Shown here in pieces: positions 33,423-41,545 of a stretch of 64,000 bases of DNA. The notes under the pieces were generated by a model. It saw only the letters and a program-made list of their open reading frames with translations. It did no database searches and was not told the DNA's origin. Numbering within the stretch: the stretch's first letter is position 1; each line of letters starts with the position of its first letter. A program made the translations under genes and the position numbers. Source of the DNA: Bacillus sp. Marseille-Q3570 (lineage in GTDB: Bacteria; Bacillota; Bacilli; Bacillales; Fictibacillaceae); the NCBI RefSeq assembly GCF_946151055.1, contig NZ_CAMGYZ010000019.1, positions 17,957-81,956 of the forward strand, in the 5' to 3' direction.

Positions 33423-33735
33423 AACGTCTGCAAATTTTCTCTCCCTATTAATTGGAATCACAATCGTTACATACTTGACGAGGCGTCTATTGCTGCGAGT
33501 GCCTGAGCGGGTGCTGACAAAAAGATTCAAGAACGGATTAGCCTTCGTCCCGATTGGCATTTTTGCAGGATTGGTTTTTCCTTCTCTTTTCATCGGTGAG
33601 TCAGGCTTCGAATGGAAGCCGTCCTATCTTTTAGCTAGTGTGATTTGCTTAATGACTATGAAAGTCACAAAGAATTTCTTTTTAAGCTTTTTTGTCGGCA
33701 TGGGAATTGTACTGATATGGGGGTTCGTTAAATAA
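33415..33735 (+). CDS. azlD: AzlD-family exporter, small subunit
   Basis: A 106-aa protein with four hydrophobic segments. IGITIVTYLTRRLLLRVPERVLTKRFKNGLAFVPIGIFAGLVFPSL is the typical AzlD block (T-Y-x-x-R, P-x-x-x-x-x-x-L-x-x-x-P). It works with AzlC. GTG 33415, overlapping the azlC end by 8 nt, is the best in-frame start; a good ribosome binding site is not clear. Confidence 0.82.
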   Translation: MVETSANFLSLLIGITIVTYLTRRLLLRVPERVLTKRFKNGLAFVPIGIFAGLVFPSLFIGESGFEWKPSYLLASVICLMTMKVTKNFFLSFFVGMGIVLIWGFVK

Positions 33736-33780
33736 TAATCAGGAGAGATATTCATCTCTTCGTCATATGGAGGGCTTAAG

Positions 33781-34233
33781 GTGGCTATAAAGTACGTTCA
33801 TACGAATATTGTGGCAAAAGACTGGTCTAGATTGGCTATGTTTTATATAGAGGTTTTTGATTGCAAGCCAGTATATCATGAAAGGGATCTTTCAGGTGCA
33901 TGGATCGATCAGGTAACGAATATTGATGACGTCAGAATAAAGGGTATCCATCTCAGCTTGCCTGGATACGAAGAGGGACCTACTTTGGAGATTTTTCAAT
34001 ATGAGCCCGAGAATTTAAAAAGTGACATCACGCATATCAACAAACAAGGATACACACATATTGCATTCCAGGTTGATGATGTTGAAAGAGTGCTGGAAAA
34101 GTTACTGGAACACGGGGGAAAGAAATATGGGGGGTTAGTGAAAAAGAAATATGATTCAATCGGTACGTTAACAGTCATTTATGCCGAGGATCCAGAAGGA
34201 AACATAATTGAAATACAGAAGTGGGATAAGTGA
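33781..34233 (+). CDS. VOC-family protein
   Basis: A 150-aa protein. IKYVHTNIVAKDWSRLAMFYIEVFDCKPVYHERDL is the first VOC module with the metal His; GYTHIAFQVDDVERVLEKLLEHGGKKYG and VIYAEDPEGNIIEIQKW are the second, ending in the Glu ligand. Close in layout to lactoylglutathione lyase-like proteins. GGAGGGCTTAAG precedes the GTG start. Substrate unknown. Confidence 0.82.
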   Translation: MAIKYVHTNIVAKDWSRLAMFYIEVFDCKPVYHERDLSGAWIDQVTNIDDVRIKGIHLSLPGYEEGPTLEIFQYEPENLKSDITHINKQGYTHIAFQVDDVERVLEKLLEHGGKKYGGLVKKKYDSIGTLTVIYAEDPEGNIIEIQKWDK

Positions 34234-34347
34234 ATTTTTGCCGGCACTTGGATTGATCACAGTCTTAGGAGTACTGAATGTTTTGCTCTACTGTATTAAA
34301 GGATGTTATCATCTAACTTAATATAAGTAGGGAAGGATGTTACATAT

Positions 34348-34866
34348 ATGTCATTGGAAAGTGTAAAGGCCCATTTTGCGAAATGGGGTCGGGCAGAAGA
34401 CGTGATGGAATTCAACACTTCGAGTGCCACTGTAGAAGAGGCTGCTGAAACGATTGGCGTCATTCCAGCCCAAATTGCAAAAACACTGTCGTTCAAAGGA
34501 AAAGAAGAAAAAAATCTTCTGGTCGTTGCTGCAGGTGATGCGAAAGTCGACAACAAAAAATTCCGCCAGACATTCGGGATGAAAGCACGGATGCTCAAGC
34601 CTGATGAAGTATTGGATCAAACCGGGCATGTCGTGGGGGGAGTCTGTCCGTTCGGTTTGGCGAAGGACATGGACGTCTATCTGGATATATCGATGAAACG
34701 CTTCGACTACCTCTACCCCGCATGTGGAAGCACGAATTCGGCGATCAAATTGACATGCGAAGAATTAGATGAATATTCATCTGCTAACGACTGGATCGAT
34801 GTTTGCAAGGGTTGGGACAAGGAAGAGGCTGAGAAGGAGACAGTTTCTTCTGTCAAATCCGATTAA
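34348..34866 (+). CDS. YbaK/EbsC-family aminoacyl-tRNA deacylase
   Basis: A 172-aa protein. SLESVKAHFAKWGRAEDVMEFNTSSATVEEAAETIGVIPAQIAKTLSFKG and GGVCPFGLAKDMDVYLDISMKRFDYLYPACGSTNSAIKLTCEEL follow the YbaK/ProRS-editing domain, which removes wrong amino acids (for example Cys from tRNA-Pro). The conserved Lys (IAKTL) and the G-G-V-x-P-x-G loop are present. It ends at a strong terminator. Confidence 0.85.
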   Translation: MSLESVKAHFAKWGRAEDVMEFNTSSATVEEAAETIGVIPAQIAKTLSFKGKEEKNLLVVAAGDAKVDNKKFRQTFGMKARMLKPDEVLDQTGHVVGGVCPFGLAKDMDVYLDISMKRFDYLYPACGSTNSAIKLTCEELDEYSSANDWIDVCKGWDKEEAEKETVSSVKSD

Positions 34867-34877
34867 CCGCCAATATG

Positions 34878-34904
34878 AGACGCTCTCTAGAGGAGCGTCT
34901 TTTT
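34878..34904 (+). terminator. Rho-independent terminator
   Basis: AGACGCTC pairs with GAGCGTCT, followed by TTTT. Confidence 0.85.
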
Positions 34905-35056
34905 CATGCCGGAAAATTTCAGGAATTATAAAAGGAAAATTCTGAACGATGCAGAACTTCTTAGTAGATTGACCTTCAGAAAAGTCATAAGACAACGAGA
35001 CCGTGCCAGCAAAAGGGCAGGGTCTTTTATCTTGAAGAATGAAAGGACGGATGAAG

Positions 35057-35522
35057 ATGCTACAAAAAACAGAAATGCTTTTCACCTGCGAGATCATGGA
35101 AAGAGCATTCAATTTTGTCGGGCAATGTGTAACTGCCAATTTCCCAGATGCTTTTCCGAACGGAGATACACAACAGGTTCGAAAAGAGGATTCCCGAAAT
35201 CAAGAATGCTGTAAATCCTGATGTTCTTTACGCCCCATATATGTGCAACGATATCATCGCAACGTATTTCGGATGTGTGGAAGTCAGTGCCCTTGAATCG
35301 GTTCCGGATGACATGACCGGTTTCCATGTGCCTTTGACGAAATATGCCAAAGTGACGTGCACGAACCGGACGATTGAAGAAGGGTACTCGGAATTGTTCG
35401 GGTGGATGAAAACGAACGGTTACAAGCAAAAATGGCTCGATCGCTCCTTTCCAATGGAGATTTTCTACATGGAGGAAGGAATGGAAGAAGAAAAGGTCGA
35501 ACTGTTGATTCCAATTGACTAG
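35057..35522 (+). pseudogene. GyrI-like effector-binding protein, frameshifted
   Basis: ATG 35057 (GAAAGGACGG upstream) opens MLQKTEMLFTCEIMERAFNF and runs in frame to about 35177 (GDTQQV). The family sequence then continues in the +1 frame from about 35178 (RFEKRIPEIKNAVNPDVLYAPYM) to the stop at 35520. Both halves belong to the same GyrI/AraC effector-binding fold, so a small indel near CAGGTTCG broke the gene. A short hairpin AGACC...GGTCT (about 34999-35027) lies upstream. Confidence 0.68.
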
Positions 35523-35985
35523 AAAGACGATATCCGTTTTCAAAGGCCTTGAATTGGTTGAGCTGTTGACAAATGAATTGTGGAATATCAATCCATCTGG
35601 TAACGTCTCCATCTCAGATAATAAATGACAACCGATGAGTCGGAAAAAAATTATATAACAGATTAAAAAAATACGAATCTCTTCTTACCTGCTTTTATTA
35701 TTTGCAGATAGGGAAATTTTGTACTTTCCATTGTCTTTCCTGATATCCCGGTTATAAAATTCATTTCCTTATCATTTGAATTACGACCATAGTTCTTCCG
35801 TATTCTTGAACTGATTTACGGAGAAGGCCTCTGAAATCTCTGATATTTCATTCCGATACCTTTTTATAGGTTCTGACTAAATAAATTGGAATTCCATGAA
35901 AAGCTTAAAGACTTTAATGTGCTAAGTCGATAATAGTGGAAAGGGGAATTATCTATAAATAATAAGTTTAGGAGGGTAAAAGAAA
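35523..35985 (+). other. Intergenic region without a supported gene
   Basis: AT-rich, no convincing ORF or hairpin. It should contain the promoter of the HD-GYP gene; TTTAGGAGGG lies directly before that start. Confidence 0.5.
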
Positions 35986-36882
35986 ATGGAAGAAAAATAT
36001 ACTCTACAAGAACTTTCAGATAAAGTTGGTAAACATCAAAATATTGTTGAAGAATGGTTTGAAGAACTGCATGAAAGGTTTGAGCACCACAATGTAATGG
36101 AAAATGGGGAGTATGTCTATGATCAAACTGATTTGAAAATCGGATTATATATAGCTGAAAAAAGGGATGAAAGGTTGCCCTTCGATGACATTTTCAATAA
36201 AATTGGAGAAGTTTTCTGCCTTAAAGCCACAGATGAATCCGACGATTTAGATACCGGTGAAATAGAAACGGAAACAAATGAAAAATTACTTGGGCTTGGA
36301 CGTGACCCTGAGTCCCTATTTTATGAAATTGCACAGGACAATGAAATCATTGAAATGTTCAAATATCATTCATTACGAGTTATGTTTCTGGCGAGTATGT
36401 TGGCTAAAAGAGTCGGTTGTTATGATGAAGATTTACGAATAGCAGCTTTGTTGCATGATATCGGTAAAATGGGTATATCGAAAAACATACTGTTGAAACA
36501 AGGAAAACTTAGTGAATTGGAGTATACCATCATTCAAAGCCATTCACATATCGGAAATGTAATCGTTCGGAAGCATCTTGGTTTGACCAGAGCTGCAAAG
36601 TTCATTCGTGACCATCATGAAAGATGGGATGGGACAGGTTACCCCAGAAGATTGGTAGGAGATGAAATAACTGTTCAAGGAAGGATCATCTCAATTTGTG
36701 ATGCGTTTGACACCATGACGATTGATCGACGTAATTATAAAAAACAAACTTTATCTTATGATGAAGCCTTTGAGGAGTTACAAGCATGCGCGTGGACCCA
36801 GTTTGATGGCAATTTGATTCAGAAATTCATCAGTATCAGAGAAGAAATCACGATTCCAGAGTTTATGCTTCAAGAAGTATAA
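35986..36882 (+). CDS. HD-GYP phosphodiesterase with MerR-like N-terminus
   Basis: A 298-aa protein. Residues 1-75 resemble a MerR-type helix-turn-helix (YTLQELSDKVGKHQNIVEEWFEEL). Residues about 125-275 are an HD-GYP domain: LLHDIGKMGIS, HSHIGNVIVRK, HHERWDGTGYP and ISICDAFDTMT. HD-GYP proteins hydrolyse c-di-GMP or related cyclic dinucleotides. A MerR-like head on HD-GYP suggests DNA or protein binding linked to second-messenger turnover. No receiver domain is present. It stands alone. Confidence 0.85.
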   Translation: MEEKYTLQELSDKVGKHQNIVEEWFEELHERFEHHNVMENGEYVYDQTDLKIGLYIAEKRDERLPFDDIFNKIGEVFCLKATDESDDLDTGEIETETNEKLLGLGRDPESLFYEIAQDNEIIEMFKYHSLRVMFLASMLAKRVGCYDEDLRIAALLHDIGKMGISKNILLKQGKLSELEYTIIQSHSHIGNVIVRKHLGLTRAAKFIRDHHERWDGTGYPRRLVGDEITVQGRIISICDAFDTMTIDRRNYKKQTLSYDEAFEELQACAWTQFDGNLIQKFISIREEITIPEFMLQEV

Positions 36883-36900
36883 ATCTTACTATTTTTTAGA

Positions 36901-37035
36901 TTAACAGAGTGCTAGCAAGATTTGCTGTATACCATTTTTTGAATCTTCAATGTGTAATTTTATTGTTTTTGCAAGACCCTATTTTGATAGTAATACCTCT
37001 TAAGTTTGAAGTACAGCCGCATTGTGGGACTGGTA
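36901..37035 (-). pseudogene. Decayed sulfotransferase fragment joined to decayed Gly-rich protein C-terminus
   Basis: Bases 36935-36973 resemble 25358-25392 and bases 36979-37035 resemble 25453-25506 of the sulfotransferase gene, with about 55 bp lost between. Directly next to it, 36933-36901 (minus strand) reads GIQQILLALC and stop, the C-terminus of the Gly-rich protein at 3445-4017. Neither piece has an open frame of useful length. Confidence 0.7.
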
Positions 37036-37051
37036 GTGTGAATTAAAATTG

Positions 37052-37090
37052 AAAACTAAAACCCCTGGCATTATACGTTAGCCAGGGGTT
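37052..37090 (-). terminator. Terminator of the PhoD gene
   Basis: AACCCCTGGC (37060-37069) pairs with GCCAGGGGTT (37081-37090); a T-rich run follows on the minus strand. Confidence 0.88.
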
Positions 37091-37134
37091 CATGTACAAG
37101 TATGATTTCAAGTATCAAATCAGTTCCAGTTATG

Positions 37135-39480
37135 CTATGGCATTACTACAAGCGCAACGAGACGCCACGCACCATCTCCTAGTTCACTAGTGAGTTCGAG
37201 GTCGAATTCCTTTCCTTCAGTTCCTCCGTCAAGTTCAAAGCTAAGCCACTTGAATGCACCAGGTGACAACTCTCCTCCTGTGTCGGCTAATAATTGGTCA
37301 TTTGTATGGATGATGGTATTTGGCGATCCATACACTGAATCACCCGTCAGGAAATAAACGTTATGAAGTCCAGCCGGTATGAACAATCTAAACGTGGTCA
37401 ATTCTTCGCGAGAGGCGATCAAATCCCGCTGTAACGGATCTGGTGTACCTCTATCTCGTGAGAATGGTGCTGTTCCAACCCAACCATACCCCTTTGCAGC
37501 CTCCCATGCATCTTCCGGAGTCAGTCTTTCGTAGGAAGAAAAGATTGGAGACGACGAACCACCTCCGTCTAATGCAACCAGAGCCTTGTCACCAGATGTT
37601 GCTGACACTACTTGAACATCTCGTGGTGGTCCAAACACGGTTATATTACTTGGATCCGTCTTCACTTCAACCTTCAATTTTTCAGTAGCTGGTATTGAGT
37701 CAGGTGGTGTTACCATCACTTCAACCGTAGCGGAGGATGCAGGTTCAAGGACCGTTTCAATGCTTTCACTTTTCCATCCATAAGGAACTGGAATGTTTAC
37801 ATTTACTTTTACCTTATTTGTCGTACCATTGCTAAGAGAGACTGAGACTGGGTTTGATTGTCCAGCGTTCATGGTACCTGCCTCAATACCAGTAATATCG
37901 ATTCCTCCAACTCTCTGAGCTCCAGCCTTCCCATTATTCACAACAAATGATCCGAGGGTAACTGCAACAGCATCGGGATCATTTGCTGAAGACACAACTC
38001 GATAATCTGACTGCCATGATTCATGTGTCACTTTGAAGCGTACGTATCCACGGTAATCTCCATCGAAAAATTTGACATGGGGATTTACAGAAAGCGCGTC
38101 TTCTATATTACCTTTCCATCCACAACCAGAGCTGATGGAGGTCCCGACGAACTCAGTCCCTAATGTCGCTGACTTAGGGTTGTTGAAATCTTCCTTCAAA
38201 TCATTTACCCAGCTCGAGTGCCAATCGCCACTGACTACAATTGGATTGGACGGATTCTTTTCTTTTATGAAATCGAAAAGAAAGTCTCGATCAGCGCTGT
38301 AACCATCCCATTGGTCATGATTGACACTGATTCCATCTCCTGTGTCATAATCGTATTGAGCCATCATGGTTTGTTGAGCGATGACATTCCATTTTGATTT
38401 TGAACGTTCTAGATTATTGAGGAGCCATTTTTCTTGTTCAGAACCCATGATTGTCCGGTTTGGGTCAGAAGCTTCAGGATCAAGCGGTCCACCAGGGAAT
38501 CCACTTCCTACTTGATTATCTCGATATTGTCGCGTATCCAAAACACTGAATTCCGCTAGGTTTCCAAAGGTGAACTTACGATAAAGAAGCATATCGGGAC
38601 CGTTCGGCTTTGATCTGCGTCTTAATGGCATGTGTTCATAATAAGCTTGAAAACCTGCTGCACGTACGGCAAGGAACCGCTCCTGTTCACCGTCTGGATA
38701 ATTTGGATCAGAAATATCATCAGACCAGTCATTATCTATTTCATGGTCATCAAATGTAACGATGAAAGGGAACTTGGCATGCGCAGCTTGCAAATCTGAT
38801 GATGTTTTGTATTTTGCATGAAGAAGTCGGTAATCAGCGAGTGTTTCTGTATCACCTTTCTCATATATGTAATCACCGAGGTGGAGGACGAAATCGAGGT
38901 CCTCATCTACCATATTGTTGTAGGCAGCATACCGACCACCGGCCCATGCCTGACAAGAGGCAATAGCAAACGATAGACGATCTACATTGGCGTCATTTTT
39001 CGGGGCTGTCTTCGTTTTACCGACTGGACTGATCTCTTTGCCGACTTTAAATCGATAATAGTATGCTGTATCTGGTTTCAGCCCAAATACTTCTGCATGA
39101 ATAGAATGTCCAAGCTCAGGGCCTGTAACTTCAGAACCGCTTTGGACGATACGATCAAATCTTTCATCTTCAGCAATTTCCCAGCGAACGGAGACATAAC
39201 TCTTTCCCATTCCACCTTTCCCATCCGCTGCAAGAGGATTTGGGGCGATTCTTGTCCATAATACAACACTATCAGGGAGCGGGTCACCTGAGGCAACACC
39301 AAGGTTAAATGGGTCTTTTGTAAATGTCGGGGCTGCATCAACATCTTCTGGTTTTACTAAAATAGATGGAAGAGAAAGACTTGCCATGGTTGCCACAGCA
39401 AACTTCCCAGTAGTTTCAAGAAAATGTTTTCGATTCATTTTCTTCGATTTTAAATCATTCGACCATTTTTCAAAATCCAA
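37135..39480 (-). CDS. phoD: PhoD-type alkaline phosphatase/phosphodiesterase
   Basis: A 781-aa exported enzyme. The N-terminus KMNRKHFLETTGKFAVATMASLSLPSILV looks like a Tat signal, but the twin Arg is Arg-Lys. Next come a PhoD_N beta-sandwich (about 50-155) and the PhoD catalytic domain: ASCQAW, LHLGDYIYEKG, FDDHEIDNDW and VSGDWHSSW carry the Fe/Ca-binding residues. The C-terminal 250 residues add a NEW3-like beta-domain (VSLSNGTTNKVKVNVNIPVPYGW) and a further beta-rich module, so it is longer than B. subtilis PhoD (about 580 aa). Role: phosphate release from phosphodiesters such as teichoic acid outside the cell. Confidence 0.87.
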   Translation of the reverse strand: MDFEKWSNDLKSKKMNRKHFLETTGKFAVATMASLSLPSILVKPEDVDAAPTFTKDPFNLGVASGDPLPDSVVLWTRIAPNPLAADGKGGMGKSYVSVRWEIAEDERFDRIVQSGSEVTGPELGHSIHAEVFGLKPDTAYYYRFKVGKEISPVGKTKTAPKNDANVDRLSFAIASCQAWAGGRYAAYNNMVDEDLDFVLHLGDYIYEKGDTETLADYRLLHAKYKTSSDLQAAHAKFPFIVTFDDHEIDNDWSDDISDPNYPDGEQERFLAVRAAGFQAYYEHMPLRRRSKPNGPDMLLYRKFTFGNLAEFSVLDTRQYRDNQVGSGFPGGPLDPEASDPNRTIMGSEQEKWLLNNLERSKSKWNVIAQQTMMAQYDYDTGDGISVNHDQWDGYSADRDFLFDFIKEKNPSNPIVVSGDWHSSWVNDLKEDFNNPKSATLGTEFVGTSISSGCGWKGNIEDALSVNPHVKFFDGDYRGYVRFKVTHESWQSDYRVVSSANDPDAVAVTLGSFVVNNGKAGAQRVGGIDITGIEAGTMNAGQSNPVSVSLSNGTTNKVKVNVNIPVPYGWKSESIETVLEPASSATVEVMVTPPDSIPATEKLKVEVKTDPSNITVFGPPRDVQVVSATSGDKALVALDGGGSSSPIFSSYERLTPEDAWEAAKGYGWVGTAPFSRDRGTPDPLQRDLIASREELTTFRLFIPAGLHNVYFLTGDSVYGSPNTIIHTNDQLLADTGGELSPGAFKWLSFELDGGTEGKEFDLELTSELGDGAWRLVALVVMP

Positions 39481-39782
39481 CAGAATCCTCTCCTATACAT
39501 GATTTAGCTTCTACGAACGCTTTCTATTCTAAGAAAAGATTGTGAAGTGGATATGTACCTTCTATTAATGTGTGATGAAGATTGTCGGTTTTTGTAGATT
39601 CAATGGTCGCAATGCCTTGTATGATTACGAGAACGAATTATATCAGCTTGGACCATCAGATCTTCATATACTAGATTCTAGAAAGGAAAACGGTTGTTGA
39701 CAGAGAAAGTACATAGGATAGAACAATATTGAATAATCGGATTGTTGGAGCCGCGTTATGAAATAAAAAGGAGGACCAAATC
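39481..39782 (+). other. Divergent intergenic region
   Basis: Between the phosphatase (minus) and SRPBCC (plus) genes. I see no clear Pho box or hairpin. Confidence 0.45.
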
Positions 39783-40262
39783 ATGAATGAATATGGTACG
39801 TTGCATAATAAAGATGGACGTCATGCCTTGACGTTTGAGCGTGTTTTTCCTTACTCGGCAGAAGAGGTTTTCCACGTCATTACGGATCCTGATAAGTTCG
39901 TCAAATGGTATCCGTTTGCGACAGGGGAGATGGATCTCGAAATTGGAGGTAAAATCCAGTTTGATGATGGTGAAGGATCCAAATATGAGGCTGTCATCAC
40001 CGAGTTAGATAACCCTCATACATTCAGTTTCCGTGAAGTGGATGATCTGATCGAGATTTCGTTAACTGAAGAGGACAATGGTGTACGGATGGTCTTCATC
40101 CATACGTTTGATGACGCAACCTATGCACATTATATCGCTACCGGATGGCACAGATGTCTGGACGTCCTTAGCCAGATCATCCACGGAAATGCGATTGAAT
40201 GGCCGGACAATGCAGAGGAATTGCGTGCGTTTTATGGGGAAGCCTTTGGAAAGATAACTTGA
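39783..40262 (+). CDS. SRPBCC/AHSA1-family protein
   Basis: A 159-aa START-like protein. HALTFERVFPYSAEEVFHVITDPDKFVKWYPFATGEMDLEIGGKIQF is a classic AHSA1-type N-terminus, and TGWHRCLDVLSQIIHG the C-terminal helix. Ligand unknown. AAAGGAGGACC precedes the ATG. A truncated, frameshifted relative sits at 50555-50661. Confidence 0.82.
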   Translation: MNEYGTLHNKDGRHALTFERVFPYSAEEVFHVITDPDKFVKWYPFATGEMDLEIGGKIQFDDGEGSKYEAVITELDNPHTFSFREVDDLIEISLTEEDNGVRMVFIHTFDDATYAHYIATGWHRCLDVLSQIIHGNAIEWPDNAEELRAFYGEAFGKIT

Positions 40263-40368
40263 ACGGATTGATTTCTTAACGGCTTGTAAAGGACATCTCG
40301 TTTAAAAATTAATAATCTATGATCTTACTCCTGAATCGAAAATGTTGTATGGGGAATGAAAAAATGAG

Positions 40369-40399
40369 TTGCAAACTATACCGTCTGGAAAGTATAGTT
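40369..40399 (+). promoter_or_regulatory. tetR promoter with operator
   Basis: TTGCAA (40369-40374), 18-bp spacer, TATAGT (40393-40398). Inside lies ACCGTCTGGAAAGT (40380-40393), framed by the inverted repeat AACTATAC-N10-GTATAGTT (40374-40399). The same ACCGTCTGGA core occurs twice at the carnitine operon promoter. Confidence 0.72.
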
Positions 40400-40433
40400 A
40401 GGGTATTGACTTTTATAGTAGGGGAGATCATAC

Positions 40434-40970
40434 ATGGGCAGGTATTCTAAAAAAGTTGAAATTCTTCATGCTGCATCCAAAGTTGTAAGTGAGCAAGGAA
40501 TTTTTAATTTAACGTTAGAAGCGGCAGCCAAAGAAGCCGGAATAAGCAAAGGTGGATTGCTTTATCATTATCCAAGTAAAGAAGCTTTAGTTCAGGGAAT
40601 GGTTGAGCATTTGGCCCGAAATTATCAAGAAAAAATTCGTCATAACGCAGAAATCGATCAAGGGACCAAAGGCAGATGGACACGTTCTTTTCTGGATGTA
40701 ACCTTTAACCAAAGTTATGAGAATAAAGACATGAATGCCGGACTGTTGGCTGCAAAAGCAGTCAATTCGGATTTATTACAACCGATTCGAGAGGCTTATG
40801 CCAATTGGCAGAATGAGATTGAAAATGACGGACTGGATCCAGTGAAAGCGACAATCATTCGATTGGCGATTGATGGAATTTGGCTTTCCGAACTCTTTGA
40901 TATTTATCAAATAGAAGAAGAGAAAAAAGATGAAGTATACAGAACGTTGAAAGCATGGACCGAGGAATAA
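40434..40970 (+). CDS. TetR-family repressor, probable carnitine-operon regulator
   Basis: A 178-aa TetR protein. SKKVEILHAASKVVSEQGIFNLTLEAAAKEAGISKGGLLYHYPSKEALVQGMVEHL is the TetR HTH with the typical G-x-L-Y-x-H-Y block; the C-terminal helical domain resembles TetR_C_37-type proteins. Its own promoter carries an operator shared with the carnitine operon 3.5 kb downstream, so the likely ligand is carnitine or a catabolic intermediate. Between them lie unrelated genes, suggesting later insertion or rearrangement. The stop overlaps the 74-bp repeat copy 3. Confidence 0.82.
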   Translation: MGRYSKKVEILHAASKVVSEQGIFNLTLEAAAKEAGISKGGLLYHYPSKEALVQGMVEHLARNYQEKIRHNAEIDQGTKGRWTRSFLDVTFNQSYENKDMNAGLLAAKAVNSDLLQPIREAYANWQNEIENDGLDPVKATIIRLAIDGIWLSELFDIYQIEEEKKDEVYRTLKAWTEE

Positions 40971-41041
40971 AGAAAACTTGGCAAAGCCAAGCCTTTGGCG
41001 TAGGCTGAGCCTTACTTGCTCTTATATTGAAGAAAGTATTT
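40968..41041 (-). repeat. 74-bp dispersed repeat, copy 3 (inverted)
   Basis: Reverse complement of the copies at 4213 and 29354, same length; its first three bases are the tetR stop codon. Confidence 0.85.
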
Positions 41042-41140
41042 GATGGAGTGATCGAGAACTTCCGGAACGCTAAGTACGATATAAGACGAATTCACCGAAA
41101 TTTTTTCCGGGCATAGTAGAAAAGCTGCTTGAAGGGTTGA

Positions 41141-41168
41141 AAAAGCCCCTCGATTTGAGAGGCTTTTA
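41141..41168. terminator. Terminator
   Basis: AAAAGCCCCTC pairs with GAGAGGCTTTT (one mismatch) beside the end of the minus-strand gene. Confidence 0.75.
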
Positions 41169-41180
41169 AAAGAAGTTTTT

Positions 41181-41510
41181 TTATCTTACTGCTTCGTTAT
41201 TTCTTTTACGCAACCCCAATAGACCTGCTAAACCTAATAGTCCTAACCATTCCCAGTTGTTTTCGTTTTCAGCACCAGTTGCATTTACATTTGTTCGACC
41301 ATTATCCCTATTCTCATCATTAACTCTCAATGGTCCATCATCTTCATTGATGTTCATTGGACCTTCACCATAATTGCCATCATCTTCTTGATGCATGTTC
41401 ATTTGCTCATTTCCACTATTGCCTTAAGCAAAGGCTGAAAATGACGAATACAAAAGTGTAACTGTGAAAATCATGGATAAAACGATTTTCTTTTTCAAAT
41501 TTATCTCCAT
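41181..41510 (-). pseudogene. Secreted acidic protein with WGxxG-like anchor, interrupted by in-frame TAA
   Basis: AGAGGAG and ATG 41510 open a frame with a clear signal peptide (INLKKKIVLSMIFTVTLLYS, then SFSAFA). TAA at 41426-41424 follows exactly after the predicted cleavage site. The frame continues GNSGNEQMNMHQEDDGNYGE, an Asn/Asp-rich linker, and ends NNWEWLGLLGLAGLLGLRKR, a WGxxGxxG-CTERM-like membrane anchor. A single CAA to TAA change would explain the break. The intact form would be a small surface protein. Confidence 0.65.
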
Positions 41511-41545
41511 TATACTCCTCTGAAATTCTGGGGATTTGTTTGTTG

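Noticed and set aside
34906..35214. 102-aa ORF before the GyrI-like gene
   Set aside because: It overlaps a terminator-like hairpin and the true GyrI-like frame; no homology and no start signal.
10541..41510. TAA read-through (altered genetic code) to explain the three interrupted genes
   Set aside because: Nearly all intact genes in the window end normally, many at TAA, so a general recoding is excluded; mutation or error is simpler.
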